Positions 32,505-44,078 of a DNA stretch of 64,000 nt are shown in pieces. Origin of the DNA: Costus lasius (Eukaryota > Streptophyta > Magnoliopsida > Zingiberales > Costaceae); NCBI GenBank assembly GCA_027563935.2, contig CM050449.1, forward strand, positions 43,932,507-43,996,506. Direction: 5' to 3'. The first letter of the stretch is position 1. Each line of letters opens with the position of its first letter. Below the pieces are notes generated by a model, which was given only the letters and a program-made list of their open reading frames with translations, was not told the origin of the DNA and did no database searches. The translations under genes and the position numbers were made by a program.

Positions 32505-34468
32505 ATTCCTGCAGCAACGAACACCACGGGGCTCAACTTGCGATCCATATTGGAAAAGGAGAAGTTTGCTGGGCCAAACTTCTCAGACTGGTACAGACAG
32601 TTGAAGATTGTCCTCAAAGCTGAGAGGAAGCTGTACGTCCTTGAGTCGGCAATGCCGGCTCAACCCGCTGCGAACGCCGCAAGGGCAGTTCGAGATGCTT
32701 ATGAGAAGCACGTCAGTGATAGTACTGATGTCGCTTGCCTTATGCTTGCGTCAATGATGCCCGAGCTACAGCGTCAGCATGAGGATTTGTCTGCTATTGA
32801 TATCATAGCAAATCTGAAAATGCTGTATGCTGCACAGGCAAGGACAGAACGCTATAACTTGACGAAACTTTTCTTTCATAGCAAACTGACTGAAGGAAGT
32901 CCAGTGGGAGCTCACGTACTCAAGATGATTGGGTACAAAGAAGCTCTAGAGAAACTGGGTCATACCATCAATCAAGAACTTGTTGTAGACATTATCTTGC
33001 AGTCTCTTCCGGCTTCTTTCGATGCGTTCATCATTAATTTTAATATGAACAAAATCGACTGTACTCCGGCAGAATTACTGAAAATGTTCTGCACAACAGA
33101 GCAGACTCTTGAGAAGGGAAAGCCTTCATCCTCTGTCTTGATGGTTCCTTCAAGGAATAAGAAGAAGGGGAAGAAGGGCAAACCCCCTATCAAGAGCTAC
33201 AACAAGGCTTTGAAACAAAAGATAAAGCGGTCAAAGGACAACAGATGTTTCCATTGTGGCCAACTGGGTCACTGGAAGAAGGACTGTAGAGCGCTCCAAG
33301 GAGAGAAGAAGGGAAGCAAGCCCTTCACTTCTGGCTCAGGTATTTTTGTGACTGAAGTCATGGTTGCTTCTTCTATTTCATGGGTGTTGGACACTGCATG
33401 TGGAGTTCACATTTGTTCAAATGTGCAGGAACTCAAGAGAAGAAGACAGGTGGGACAGCATGAGGTGGACCTACGAGTTGGAAACGGGGCACGAGTTCCT
33501 GCTGTTGCTGTAGGAGAATATCACATCTCTTTACCATCTGGAGTTGTATTAGAACTTGACAATTGTTATTTTGTACCAAGCATAACAAAGAATATTATCT
33601 CTATTCCTGCTCTTGTTAGGAAAGGTTTTTCATTTGAATGCAAAACTTCACAGTGCTGTATTTCATATGATAATATTGTTTATGCAACTAGGTCGATTGA
33701 CAATGGGTTATACATGTTGGACATGGAATGTTCTGTACAACAAATTGATAATAAGAAAGCCAAGTATGCTGATGACAGCACCTTGTTATGGCATAGTTGT
33801 CTAGGCCATATTAACAAGAAGCGCATTAAGCGGTTGCATGACTATGGACTGCTGGGATCATTCTCCTATGAGGAGTTTGACACATGCAAAGCTTGTTTAA
33901 TGGGTAAGATGACGAAGACTCCTTTTACTAATAAAGGTGAAAGAGCTTCAGGTTTACTTGACCTTATTCACACTGATGTGTGTGGGCCATTTAGTAAACA
34001 TGCCAGAGGTGGCTATTCATACTTCATTACTTTTACTGATGATTTCAGTAGGTATGGTTATGTCTATTTAATGAGACATAAGAGTGAATCTTTTGACAAG
34101 TTCAAAGAATTCAAAAATGAAGTACAGAATCAGTTAGGCCGAAATATCAAAGCACTTCGATCAGATCGAGGTGGAGAATACTTGAGTCGTGAGTTTACTG
34201 ACTATCTGAAGGAGTGTGGGATTATCTCACAGCTCACTCCGCCAGGGACACCGCAATGGAATGGTGTATCCGAAAGGAGGAATCGAACCTTATTAGATAT
34301 GGTTCGTTCTATGATGAGTCAGGCTACTCTACCTTACTCCTTTTGGGGATTTGCACTGGAAACAGCTGCAAAGGTGCTAAACAGAGTGCCATCCAAGGCC
34401 GTTTCAAAGACGCAATATGAGTTGTGGTATGGGAAACAGCCGAGCTTGACATTTATCAAAATCTGGGT
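32505..34468 (+). pseudogene. Copia A gag, protease and integrase part
   Basis: The frame is open from the splice-like site at 32504, but no ATG occurs near the expected start; the first in-frame Met lies about 50 codons in (SAMPA). Domains in order are gag (FSDWYRQLKIVLKAERKLYV), the zinc knuckle CFHCGQLGHWKKDC near 33247, and protease with WVLDTACGVHIC near 33385. Integrase follows with its HHCC site (LWHSCLGHI, CKACLMGK), TDVCGP, SDRGGEY and WNGVSERRN. Its catalytic Asp, Asp and Glu are all present. A missing G at about 34468 (compare D and G) shifts the frame, and translation then runs on to a stop at 34664. It would make capsid, protease and integrase for cDNA insertion. Confidence 0.9.
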
Positions 34469-36412
34469 TGCGAGGCTTATGTCAAAAAGCTCGCCTCTAG
34501 GAAACTGGAGAGCAGATCTGATAAATGTATATTTGTCGGATACCCTAAAGAAACTAAGGGTTATTATTTCAACGATCCCAAAGAGAATAAAGTATTTGTT
34601 GCTCGAACGGCAATTTTTCATGAGAAGGAATTTCTTCTGCAAGACGCCAGTGGGAGAGAAATAAAGCTGGATGAAATTCCAGAAGAGGGACAAAGTAGTC
34701 AAGCACAGTTGGATGAGCCTGAGCCAATAGATCAGGTTAATGTTCAACCTGAGGCTCAGACATCACGGGAACCGCGTAGATCGGGAAGGATTCGTCGTCA
34801 GCCTGAGCGCTATGACGGAGTCTACATCATTAATGATGAACCCCTCACTTATGCGGATGCGGTCAGTGGACCGCAGTTAGCAAGATGACTTGAAGCTATG
34901 CGAGCTGAGATGGACTCCATGTCAGATAACCAAGTCTGGGATTTGGTTGATCCGCCTCCGGGAGTAATCCCTATAGGCTGTAAGTGGATCTTCAAAAAGA
35001 AGACAGACATGGATGGTAACATGCTTACCTATAAGGGCAGGCTAGTTGCGAAAGGTTTCAAACAAATCTACGGGATAGATTATGATGAAACTTTCTCTCC
35101 TGTAGCCATGTTCAAGTCCATTCGAATTATTCTCGCGATAGCAGCATATTATGATTATGAGATCTGGCAAATGGATGTGAAAACCGCTTTCCTTAACGGA
35201 AAATTAGAAGAGGATGTGTATATGACACAACCTGAAGGTTTCATTAATCCGTCAGAATGTCATAAAATATGCAAATTAAAGAAGTCCATTTATGGACTAA
35301 AACAAGCATAGCGAAGCTGGAATATTCGTTTTGATGAATCAGTTTCTGAATTTGGTTTCATCAAAAATGAAGATGACCCGTGTGTATATAAAAGGTTTAG
35401 TGGGAGCATGATTACTTTCCTAGTCCTCTACGTCGATGATATTTTAATCATTGGAAACGATATTCCTGAACTGCATGCAGTCAAAGCATGGTTAAGAAAA
35501 TGTTTCCAGATGAAAGATTTAGGAGAAGCGACCTATATACTAGGTGTGAAGATCTTTAGAGATAGATCTAATAGGCTTCTCGGGCTGTGCCAGAGTACTT
35601 ACATTGATAAGGTCCTAGAGAGATTCCATTTAGAAAATTCTAAAAGAGGATATCTTCCAGTCAGACATGGTCTAAATCTTTCAAAGAGCCAGTGTCCTCA
35701 AACACAGTCTGAAAAAGATGAGATGGACAATACGCCTTATGCTTCGGCTATTGGGTCTATCATGTATGCGATGTTATATACTCGCCCAGACGTCGCTTAC
35801 GGGTTAAGCATAACCAGTCGGTTCCAAGGTAATCCAGGGAAGGCACACTGCATTGCAGTCAAGAACATTTTAAAATATCTTCGGAGAACCAAAGATATGT
35901 TCTTGATTTATGGAGGTCAGGGAGAACTCAGTATTGAAGGATATACTGATGCTTCGTTCCAATCTGACCAAGACGATTTCCGATCACAATCAGGCTATAT
36001 CTTTAGCTTGAATGGAGGAGCAGTGGTGTGGAAGAGTTTTAAACAATCAATTGTTGCTGATTCCACAACAGAAGCCGAGTATATTGCAGCCTCAGAAGCA
36101 TCAAAGGAGGCAGTATGGATTCGTAAGTTCATTCAGGAACTTGGTGTTGTTCCTTCGAGTGCAGATCCATTGGTTGTCTTCTGTGACAACACTGGAGCGA
36201 TTGCACAAGCGAAGGAACCACGGTCACACCAGAAGTCCAAGCACATACAAAGAAGGTTTCACTTGATCCGTGAAATCATTGATCGAGGAGATATCAAGAT
36301 CTGCAAGATTCATACAGATGACAATCTAGTTGACCCGCTTACAAAGCCTCTAGCGCAGCAGAAGCATGAGAAGCACTGTAGCAATATGGGTTTGAGATAC
36401 CTCAACCATTAG
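34469..36412 (+). pseudogene. Copia A reverse transcriptase and RNase H part
   Basis: After the frameshift the frame continues through the Pro/Glu-rich linker into RT, with stops at 34886-34888 (a Trp codon in G) and 35309-35311 (a Ser codon in D and G). RT motifs are [13 protein letters not shown] and LYVDDILIIG; RNase H has GYTDASF, TEAEYIAAS and FCDNTGAIAQA, so its Asp, Glu and Asp are retained. The C-terminus is GLRYLNH, 20 bp before the polypurine tract. It would copy the RNA into cDNA. Three lesions make it non-functional in this copy. Confidence 0.9.
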
Positions 36413-36416
36413 ATTA

Positions 36417-36432
36417 AGTGCAAGTGGGAGAT
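36417..36432 (+). promoter_or_regulatory. Polypurine tract of copia A
   Basis: AAGTGCAAGTGGGAGATT ends immediately before the 3' LTR. It primes second-strand synthesis in the family. Confidence 0.9.
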
Positions 36433-38055
36433 TGTTAGGGTATGCCCTTAACGCCAATGTTTGAGGCTTTGGGTTATTTTCAGTATCATGTATAAACAAC
36501 ATAAAGGTAATTGTTGTTATTCAGATTGTTACATTATCTGCTGTTGTATATATAACTTCTGAGTAATGTCTCAATGATGGTCAGCTTAGCTGACATTCAG
36601 TATTGTCCTTAGTCGAGATATCTCGGTGAACATGAGACAGCCTTGGTATGATTGAGACTAATATGTGTTCTAATCTTATAGGATGCTTCGAGCATGGAAT
36701 AAGATTTAGACACATAGGTGCATTGGATGTACTGGACTGACCCTACTTAGGATATTCAATTGTTTGTCACAATGTGAATAATCCTTGTATGCAAGCAAGT
36801 GGCATATTCCCTCTGACTTGAGATCACTTGTGTTTCTAAGTGATGATTGGCATTATCTTGAGATAGTTCAATATCATTTGAAATATAATGGTTAAGGATT
36901 ATCTTGGATAGTGGGCATGAGTCATGTTAGGGTACTTGTGATAGATAAAGGATTGCCTCTCCTAGTTGGGGTGTGATGTTCTAATGGGGCCCCCTGGATG
37001 AAATGGTTGAGAATGTGTATGGCCATACCCAGACGACTATGTTCGTGTGACCTAACCATTTTCATCATGTTGGAATCACAGGCTTGACACGCTTGTCCAA
37101 CGAGAACATCCAGTGGCAAAGGGAAACATGTATGCCAAGTGAATTAGATTCACTCTTGTGCTATGGTTTGGGAGTAGTCTTGGAAGACTTTTTCCTTCAT
37201 ATCGGGAGACAGTGATGTGTTGCTAGATACCCCTCTCTGGTCTTGATAACGTAAGTTATCATTACCGACATTGAAGGAAACCCTTAGGGTCGCACAATTT
37301 GGTGATATGGCTTACTTATGTCAGATCGTGTGGACTGGAATTATTCTAGTTCATTTTAAAGGAATTTAAGCTCTGATTAAAAGTGAGATCTAGTCTAATC
37401 ATGTTTGATTGATTAGGACATGTGATCGGTAAGCTTTGATCGGAGAATTGATGCTTGATCGTAAAGATCAGGGGTTCAATGTGATGTGTGGTTAGATCTT
37501 CTAAGAAGATTATAACCAGGGCTGGTTTGATTTGGTGCTTAAACCAAATTAAGATTGAACCGGTTCACTTGTGAACGCATGGTTCAATTTAAGAGTTAGT
37601 GATCGCTTAAAGGGAGTTATGGAGGGAGTTACATTTTCGGTTCTTACCATATGTGGTGGCCGAATTTTCCCTCTGTGCGCACCCCACGGTTTTCGCTTCT
37701 TGCTCTCGCTTTTCTCCTCTCTTCGTTCTCGTGTGTGAACCATCTTCACGCAAGGAAGAGAAATTCAACTAGCCAAGGGCGCACATCATCCTTTGAAGAA
37801 ACGATCAGGACTCCTTGGTGTCTTTGCTAGCACAAGGAACACAAAGGAAGAAAGTCTTTCTCATCTTGTGTGTGACTTCTTTGGAGAAGAGGCGCTCGCC
37901 CCTTACATCTTCCAAGCCGCCTCTTACATCATGGCAATGGTAATACTCTAACTTGCTCTATACAAGGTTGATCATGTGCTCATGTCATGCGATTGTTTAG
38001 AATCCTATTCTTCATGCGGCTTGTTGTAGTCGATTGCATACTAGAATATCTTTCA
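36433..38055 (+). repeat. Copia A 3' LTR
   Basis: 1623 bp, the same ends as the 5' LTR, 3 bp shorter because of one indel (TAAGAGGAG versus TAAGAG). It is followed by the TSD copy GTTTC and then RT of element C. Confidence 0.95.
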
Positions 38056-40015
38056 GTTTCAACATATCTAACAAGGTTCGGAGGTGCTCAAGATGATCTT
38101 CCTGGCTGTTGCTAAAATTTAATATATCATCAAAGTACACAACCAGGAATTTCCCTAGGTAGGGCTTTAGCACATGGTTCATTAATCGCATGAAGGTGGA
38201 AGGGGCATTGGTGAGGCCAAAAGGCATCACCAGCCACTCATAGAGTTTGTCGGCCGTCTTAAATGCCATCTTCCACTCATCCCCCTCTCGAATCCTCACT
38301 TGATGATACCTGCTGTGTAGATCCAGCTTGGAAAACCAAGTGGAACTAGCAATCATGTCCAGCATATCATCAAGATGGGGAATCGGAAAATGGTACTTGA
38401 TAGTTATTTTATTGATGGCCTGACAGTCTATACACATGCGCCAAGTGCCATCCTTCTTTGGAGTCAAAAGGGCAGGAACAGCGCATGGGCTTAAGCTTTC
38501 TCTAATTAGCCCTTTGCTTAACAATTCATCCACTTGTCTTCGGAGCTTAGCGTGCTCCGTAGGGCTCATGCAATAATGAGGCAGATGTGGAAGGGTAGCC
38601 CTTGGAACCAAGTCAATGGCATGCTGAATGCCACGCTCAGGAGGGAGCTCATCAGGGGTGATTTCCTTGTACCCCTCCAACAATCTAGACACTTCAGGAG
38701 GTATTTCACTTACTGAAGTATGCCCAACTGGCTTAACAACTAAAGTGAACACTTGATTCAGTTCTTGTGCTTCCTTTAAGAAGGGTCGAGTCCTTAGCAA
38801 GGAAATGGTTTTAGGTGCCTCAATGGTTTTCCCCTTAGTGTGTGATGCTCTCAACTCTCGAGGTAGGCTGGGAACTAGAGTGATCTTCCTCCCGTTATGC
38901 ATGAAAGTATAGGTATTGCTCCTACCATAATGGATTACATCTAGGTCATACAGCCATGGTCTCCCTAGTAGGACATCTGCTACATCCATATGAGTAACAT
39001 CACACCAGATTTTCCCTTGGAATGATGCCAAATGTAAAGGGACAGCACATCTATGGGTAATGGGTATGCTAGTTTGGTCATCCCAGGAAATGCTATATGG
39101 CTTAGGATGATTCTCTAAGTTTAGCCCAAACTTAGTGACAGTTCCTTTAGCTATGACATTTAAACTACTCCCACTATCTACTACAATTTTGCATACCTTA
39201 CCATGACATTTAGTGTAAGTATAGAACAGACTGGTCCTCCAATCCTTATGTTGGGTATCCTTAAGTAGGGTATATCTCACTATTCCCACTATTGTATCTA
39301 TAGGATCCTCCTCGCTATTATACTCACTATTATACCCAGGGGTATAAACTTCATCACCTAGATCTTCGGGTTCCTGATCTACTGGGTCCTCGGCTATAAG
39401 TAATGCTTTCTTCCTACAATCTCTGGCTAAGTCACTGGGTTGGGAACATTTGAAGCAGGTGACCCTAGTGGGGTTTTGGGTGATCCTATCGTTGCTAGGG
39501 GCACTAGGATGGGGAGTTTTGCGATTGGGTACACTAGAGGTCAATTTCGGTTGGTTAGCTGCGGAAGGATTCTGGTTTCTATAGGAGTTTTGGGTCATCC
39601 TATTCTGATTGAGTTCATATTCTATCTCTCCAGCCACCTGGGATACCTCTCGATAAGTGTCAGCAGGTCGGCATACTAAGGCTCTCCTAAGCTCGGGCCT
39701 TAACCCATTCTTATACTTGTTTACGGTCATCCATGGTTCCTCATCTATACCACTCCTAATCAATAGGCTGTCAAACTTCTTACTGTACTCCTTTACTGTA
39801 TCAGTACCTTGGGTCAGCGTAAGTAACCTGTCATAGGATCTTTGCCTGTAATGGGGAGATATGTATTTCTCTCTTAACCGCTCTTTCATTACTTCCCAGC
39901 CTTCTATTGGGGGTATCCCGTTCTTTTCACGTTGTCTCTCCAGGCTATTCCAGAACACTAAGGCGGTTCCCCTAAGTAAAAAATGGGCATATTTTACTTT
40001 ACCCCTTTCAGACAT
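38056..40015 (-). pseudogene. Element C gag C-terminus, protease and RT N-terminus
   Basis: This minus frame starts after a stop codon with MSERGKVKYAHFLLRGTA and covers the rest of the retrotransposon gag domain (YDRLLTLTQGTDTVKEYSK). The zinc knuckle-like CFKCSQPSDLARDC (about 39455-39415) has Asp where the zinc-binding His is expected. The protease has VVDSGSSLNVI (about 39185-39165). RT follows with CIDCQAINKITIKYHFPIP, FSKLDLHSRYHQVRI and VVYFDDILNFS (catalytic Asp pair kept). The RT is cut at 38056 by copia A; codons left of 38056 belong to the LTR. The frame resumes in phase at 29055. Confidence 0.92.
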
Positions 40016-40465
40016 GGGTTAGCACTCAAAATACTGTTCCACAAGGGATTCCCATTCCTGGTATCCTTGTGTATCGGTGTTCCCATCAAACAACGATGGG
40101 TTCATCCTTAGATTTCTAAATATGTCCTCCTCTTCTCGTCCCCTATAGTGTTCGTTATGCTCACTAGGTGTTGGGGCACTAGGTTGGTGGTAATGGTCAT
40201 GTCGGGTTTCAACTCTACTCGGTCTATATTCGGTTTGACTAGGCCCCTCTCCCCATGAGTTCCCTTGGGTGATTCTAGGGGATTGGTTGTGTTCAGCATT
40301 TTGAGGGGGGTTGGATTGATTCATTTGTTGCTTTAGGAATCTATTGTCTTCCTCAAGCCTAGTCATGCGGCTCATAATTTGTTCAAACATGCTAGTTACA
40401 CTGTCCATGGGAACTCCTCCTCCCTCAATGGTATCTTGTCCAGCTCTAGCCCTTGTATTTACCAT
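40016..40465 (-). pseudogene. Element C gag N-terminus
   Basis: The start MVNTRARAGQDTIEGGG at 40465 is the common form for gypsy gag; twelve more codons are open upstream to 40501. A short coiled-coil-like region (MFEQIMSRMTRLEEDNRFLK) and a polar linker follow, then NPSLFDGNTDTQGYQEW, where the gag capsid domain begins. A stop at 40016-40018 ends it. The next in-frame codons (MSERGK) continue the same domain, so one nonsense change splits gag. Confidence 0.85.
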
Positions 40466-40501
40466 TTTTGAAATAACACACTTATGCAAACACACAGCCA
40501 A

Positions 40502-41385
40502 CTGAATTTCAGTGAAGAAAGCGGTTAGGAATAGTGGCAGAAAATTGGTTTACTGTTGCAATCAGCCACAACACTTAATTTGATGCGCTGGATAGAAACA
40601 GTTTGAAGCTACCAACTCTTCTATAAATTAGATGAGTTGACAGACCCCCTTTACTCTAACAAAATCGCTTGAAACTCAGATACAGAAATTAGCAGTCAAC
40701 TCCACGGAATCAAAATTCAGAATTGCAGAGAAACGGTAAGCTACAGTATTAAGTTCCTGAAATGCTGATTTTGCTCGGATCCTCAAAGAAGACTAGCAGT
40801 AATTAGTTTGACTGCATCTTGGAGGAGATGAACACGAGCAGGAAGACCAGTGGGTTCTCTATGGTATAGAAAATCACTAACCTCCTCTATCTCTAGACAA
40901 AGACACAAATCTAGCTAACTCAAAGTGGGAATTCAGATACTCAGAGATTCAATTTTCAGCTTTTGTTACTCAGATTTCGACCATAGTAATTAATTTACAG
41001 TGACCAAAACTGGTGTTGGGAGAAGACCTGGAAACTATTTATCAGCTAAGTAGCTCAAGGGTCTCCTCTTGACTAAGAAATGTCACCCAAAACGTCAGCA
41101 AAGTTTTAGCAGGAAGAATTAGAAAGATCAGTGCACGATTAGCAGAAGTTCAGCAGACAGAACAGAAATTCAGAAATCTTGTGCACAGAATCCTCATGAG
41201 TATTGATCTTCCTTATTGGTTTAAGGAATCACTAATTCAGTTCAGAACCTTTATCAGGAATCAGAATCCAACAGAAAATTCTGGGAACAAGAATCACGGC
41301 AGAAGAATTCAGCACAACAATTGCAATCAATGGGAAGCAAAATTCAGCAAAATATCAGAGATGTTTTGTGCAGGAATCCAGAAGG
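40502..41385 (-). other. Element C leader, proximal part
   Basis: Untranslated leader between gag and the nested solo LTR, rich in phrases such as 'ttcagaaat' and 'cagcaaaat'. No credible coding sequence is present. Confidence 0.6.
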
Positions 41386-41921
41386 TTTAGTGTCACGCCC
41401 CGGCGGAAGCCGGCTATTTCTAGCTCAGGGTTCCCTAGGGAGTAACAATATTGATAGGAACCAGAGAACTACAATAATCCAATATCATTTATTTAATAAA
41501 CAATCCAAATTTAATATCAACACAATAACTGAATACAACTATCCAAATTATCAACTGAATAAAATTCGAAAGACAACTATCTTAACTCGGCTGGTATCTG
41601 CTATCTACTCTATCCCTCCCAGAAGCTAACTCTGTACCTGGAAGAGAAACAAAGGGGATTAGCAGAAATGCTAAGTAGGAATCAACAAACATGGTGAGGG
41701 AATCAAATAATGGGATAACAACGATATACAAATAATATAGGAATGTCGTGCAACTCATCAAGCTGGCCAACAGATCTCAATCAAGAGCCGCACTCATTTT
41801 CAGAGTGTTTCCACTGTTGCTCATGCAATGGAACGACTGTCTCAAACAGCCCGGTGAATGCTGCGTCCAACATCTGACATCCGTAGTATTGTCCGAGGAC
41901 AACTGGCGGTGCCCTAACCGG

Positions 41922-41994
41922 TAACTCAGATAGTCTGATATAATCAGAACTATAACTCAGATAGTCTGATATAATCAGAACTATAACTCAGATA
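41922..41994. repeat. 31-bp tandem repeat
   Basis: Two exact copies (41922-41952, 41953-41983) of a unit beginning TAACTCAGATAGTCTGATAT, plus the first 11 bp of a third. Confidence 0.9.
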
Positions 41995-43588
41995 AACAGG
42001 CCACTGGAGAATAAATCATCCAGGTCAGAGGTCAATATAAATCACGACTTTGTCATCACAGATTTACAACGGTTCCATACATTTCAATATCTCAGATACA
42101 CAATTGTTTAACCAGGCTCATAAGCCAATAAATCAGATATCTCAACACAGTTTCTTTTATCGTGCACACAGAAATAGAATATGACCAAGGAACAAGATAA
42201 ATGAGGTCAACTGAATTACAGAAACAAATCAAGCAGATGAAGCAATCAGATATTAGTGTCAGTCAATTCTATCATATATGCATCATATATCTAATCAAAG
42301 GAATAAGTGACAAATCTTATAAGTTCTTGACACTGTGACAAAAGGAGTAGGGTAAGATTCCTACCTCAATCGCTGTTATCTCTGAGTCCCTTTGAAAAGC
42401 CAATAATTGTTTTATCAAACGATGCAGGCTGATTAATGGACCAACCACTCTGAAACATGAATTTGTACATGAATTCTATCATTAAACCTTCTAATTTGAA
42501 AACCAAAACTACCAACATGTATAACTTAACCCTAAACCTAGAGAACCAGTCTCAGATCATATGAACCGAACCTAAAACCCACTGAACCGGACAGAATTGC
42601 ACTGAACCGATCAAATTCACCCTGAACCAAGTTAAACTGAGAATTCTAACTTCAATTACAAAAAATATAAACCTCATCTAAAGCTATACAGATTACCATT
42701 AGATAGGAAATTTAATTATCTTTCCAACGACTACCTGAACCGGCCCGGATTCGACCGAATAGGGGTCGAACCGGTCGAAATTCAAGAACTAACCCGAAAC
42801 AGAATTGAACCGCTCAATCCAATTGAACCGGTTTAAATCGATTTCAAAACTTAGCCGACGGTTTATTTCTAAATAAACCACACAGAAACTCTAAATCAAA
42901 CTTGAACCGCTTGTCGCCCGCGCCGCCCGACCGCCGCCGCGCAAGGCCGCCGGACTCGCGTCCACTACTTGCGCTGGCGAGCTCGTGAGAACGCGTCGAA
43001 CATCGGATCGACCCCAAATTTCGCCAGTAGACTCCAGACGACGAGGCGAGGATCCACCACCAGCTTCGGTGAGGTTTCGACCCACGGTCGAAGCTTCCGA
43101 AGCGACAGCGGATATCGACGGTGGCGCCACCGCCGTCGATACACAAAACATACCCAAACACAAACGGAACTTCACTAAAACTTCACAGAAGCTTACATAC
43201 CTTGCTACGATGATGTATCGTAGCCCAGAACACAAAGATCGCCGTCGACGAAGGCGCTGGATGGCTGGAACACGAGGCGGCGCCGCTCGAACTCCGGCGA
43301 CGAGTTTGAGGGCGATTTCTCCTTCCTGGCGGCGCGTCGAGGGTTGAAGATGTTCCAGGGTTCGAATCGAACCCACGAGAGCAGAAGCCCTAATATATAG
43401 AGGGAATACGCGTTCGATACGGCGAGAACACGGCGGCGAGTAAATCGCCGAAATCCGCGGGGAAGACGACGGATTGACTCGGTTTGAAATTCGAAATTTA
43501 AATCTAATACAAAACGATCAAATCCGGTATTATATTATAAACGCAAATCGGCGCGATGATTAGATGGATCCGCGTGCGTTCGAGCGAC

Positions 43589-43605
43589 CGGGGTTCGAAT
43601 CCCCG
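43589..43605 (+). other. Perfect tRNA T-arm-like sequence
   Basis: CGGGG TTCGAAT CCCCG makes a perfect 5-bp stem with a 7-nt TTCGAAT loop, the canonical T-arm. No convincing A-box or acceptor stem is found at tRNA distance, so it is not called a tRNA. Confidence 0.65.
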
Positions 43606-43685
43606 CGATCGCGTTTTAATTTTTGAAATCAAATCAATGTTAAATTAACTAAAATAAGCATAGTATAATATTAGAAACAAAGCTT

Positions 43686-43739
43686 TAGCCCAGCGGTTTG
43701 GGCGCTCGCGGAAACGCCTTGCGACGCGGGTTCGAGCCC
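43686..43739 (+). other. tRNA-like A-box/B-box module in LTR
   Basis: The A-box-like TAGCCCAGCGG (43686-43696) and B-box-like GGTTCGAGCCC (43729-43739) are 32 nt apart. The same layout occurs on the minus strand at 19748-19801 in a related LTR. It lies about 150 bp from the 3' end of the LTR. Confidence 0.7.
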
Positions 43740-43897
43740 TCGCGAACGCGTTTCGCGTTTTAAAAACTTATTTTTCTTTTATTTTTATCATTTACAAAAA
43801 AATCAGAAAAAATTCCAGAAAATCCCTAAAATTCAAAAATACAAATACTGATATTTCTAAAATTTAAAATTATAAAAATCAAGGTTATAACATTTAG

Positions 43898-44060
43898 ACT
43901 CAGAACGATCAGAAAAATCAGAGAACACAAAAATGCAGTCGACAGAACAGATTCAGAAAACAGATTGAAATTTCTGAAAACAGGAACTTTTAGAGAACAG
44001 GAATTTTCAGGAAAATTAGAGAACACGCAAGCTATCTTGTGCAACAACAAGAGCACCTTA
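43898..44060 (-). other. Element C leader, distal part
   Basis: Continuation of the leader between the nested solo LTR and the PBS; AT-rich, no coding content. Confidence 0.6.
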
Positions 44061-44077
44061 GGGCTGCTCTGATACCA
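44061..44077 (-). promoter_or_regulatory. PBS of element C (initiator tRNA-Met)
   Basis: On minus it reads TGGTATCAGAGCAGCCC, complementary to plant initiator tRNA-Met over the first 12 bases. Confidence 0.85.
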
Positions 44078-44078
44078 C

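Larger units (their letters stand above)
29056..38055 (+). mobile_element. Copia element A, full length, TSD GTTTC
   Basis: A complete plus-strand copia element: 5' LTR 29056-30681, PBS 30683-30695, leader, gag-pol and polypurine tract, then 3' LTR 36433-38055. It is flanked by GTTTC (29051-29055 and 38056-38060). Removing it and one TSD restores the reading frame of the RT of element C, which proves insertion into that gene. The LTRs differ by about 14 substitutions and one 3-bp indel by eye (about 0.9%). The pol frame has one frameshift and two stops, so this copy cannot make its own full polyprotein. Confidence 0.95.
41391..43892 (+). mobile_element. Gypsy-type solo LTR in element C leader, TSD TTTAG
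   Basis: It starts TGTCACGCCCCGGCGG and ends AAGGTTATAACA, flanked by TTTAG on both sides (41386-41390, 43893-43897). The start is of Tekay/Del chromovirus type, related to the LTR at 19613-22268 in the opposite orientation. It contains a 31-bp tandem repeat, a very GC-rich part (42900-43450) and two tRNA-like modules near its 3' end. ORFs in the GC-rich part overlap on both strands and resemble no protein. Confidence 0.9.

Noticed and set aside
38012..38055. C-terminal extension of the gypsy RT ORF
   Set aside because: These last codons are read from the copia A 3' LTR; the true continuation of RT is at 29055.
42844..43376. Arg/Ala-rich host protein
   Set aside because: Long ORFs on both strands in a GC-rich part of a solo LTR; no domain or family resemblance.
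43558..43752. Genuine tRNA genes
   Set aside because: T-arm and B-box are good, but acceptor stems, anticodon arms and spacing for a full tRNA could not be built, and both lie inside a TSD-flanked LTR. They are reported as tRNA-like modules.
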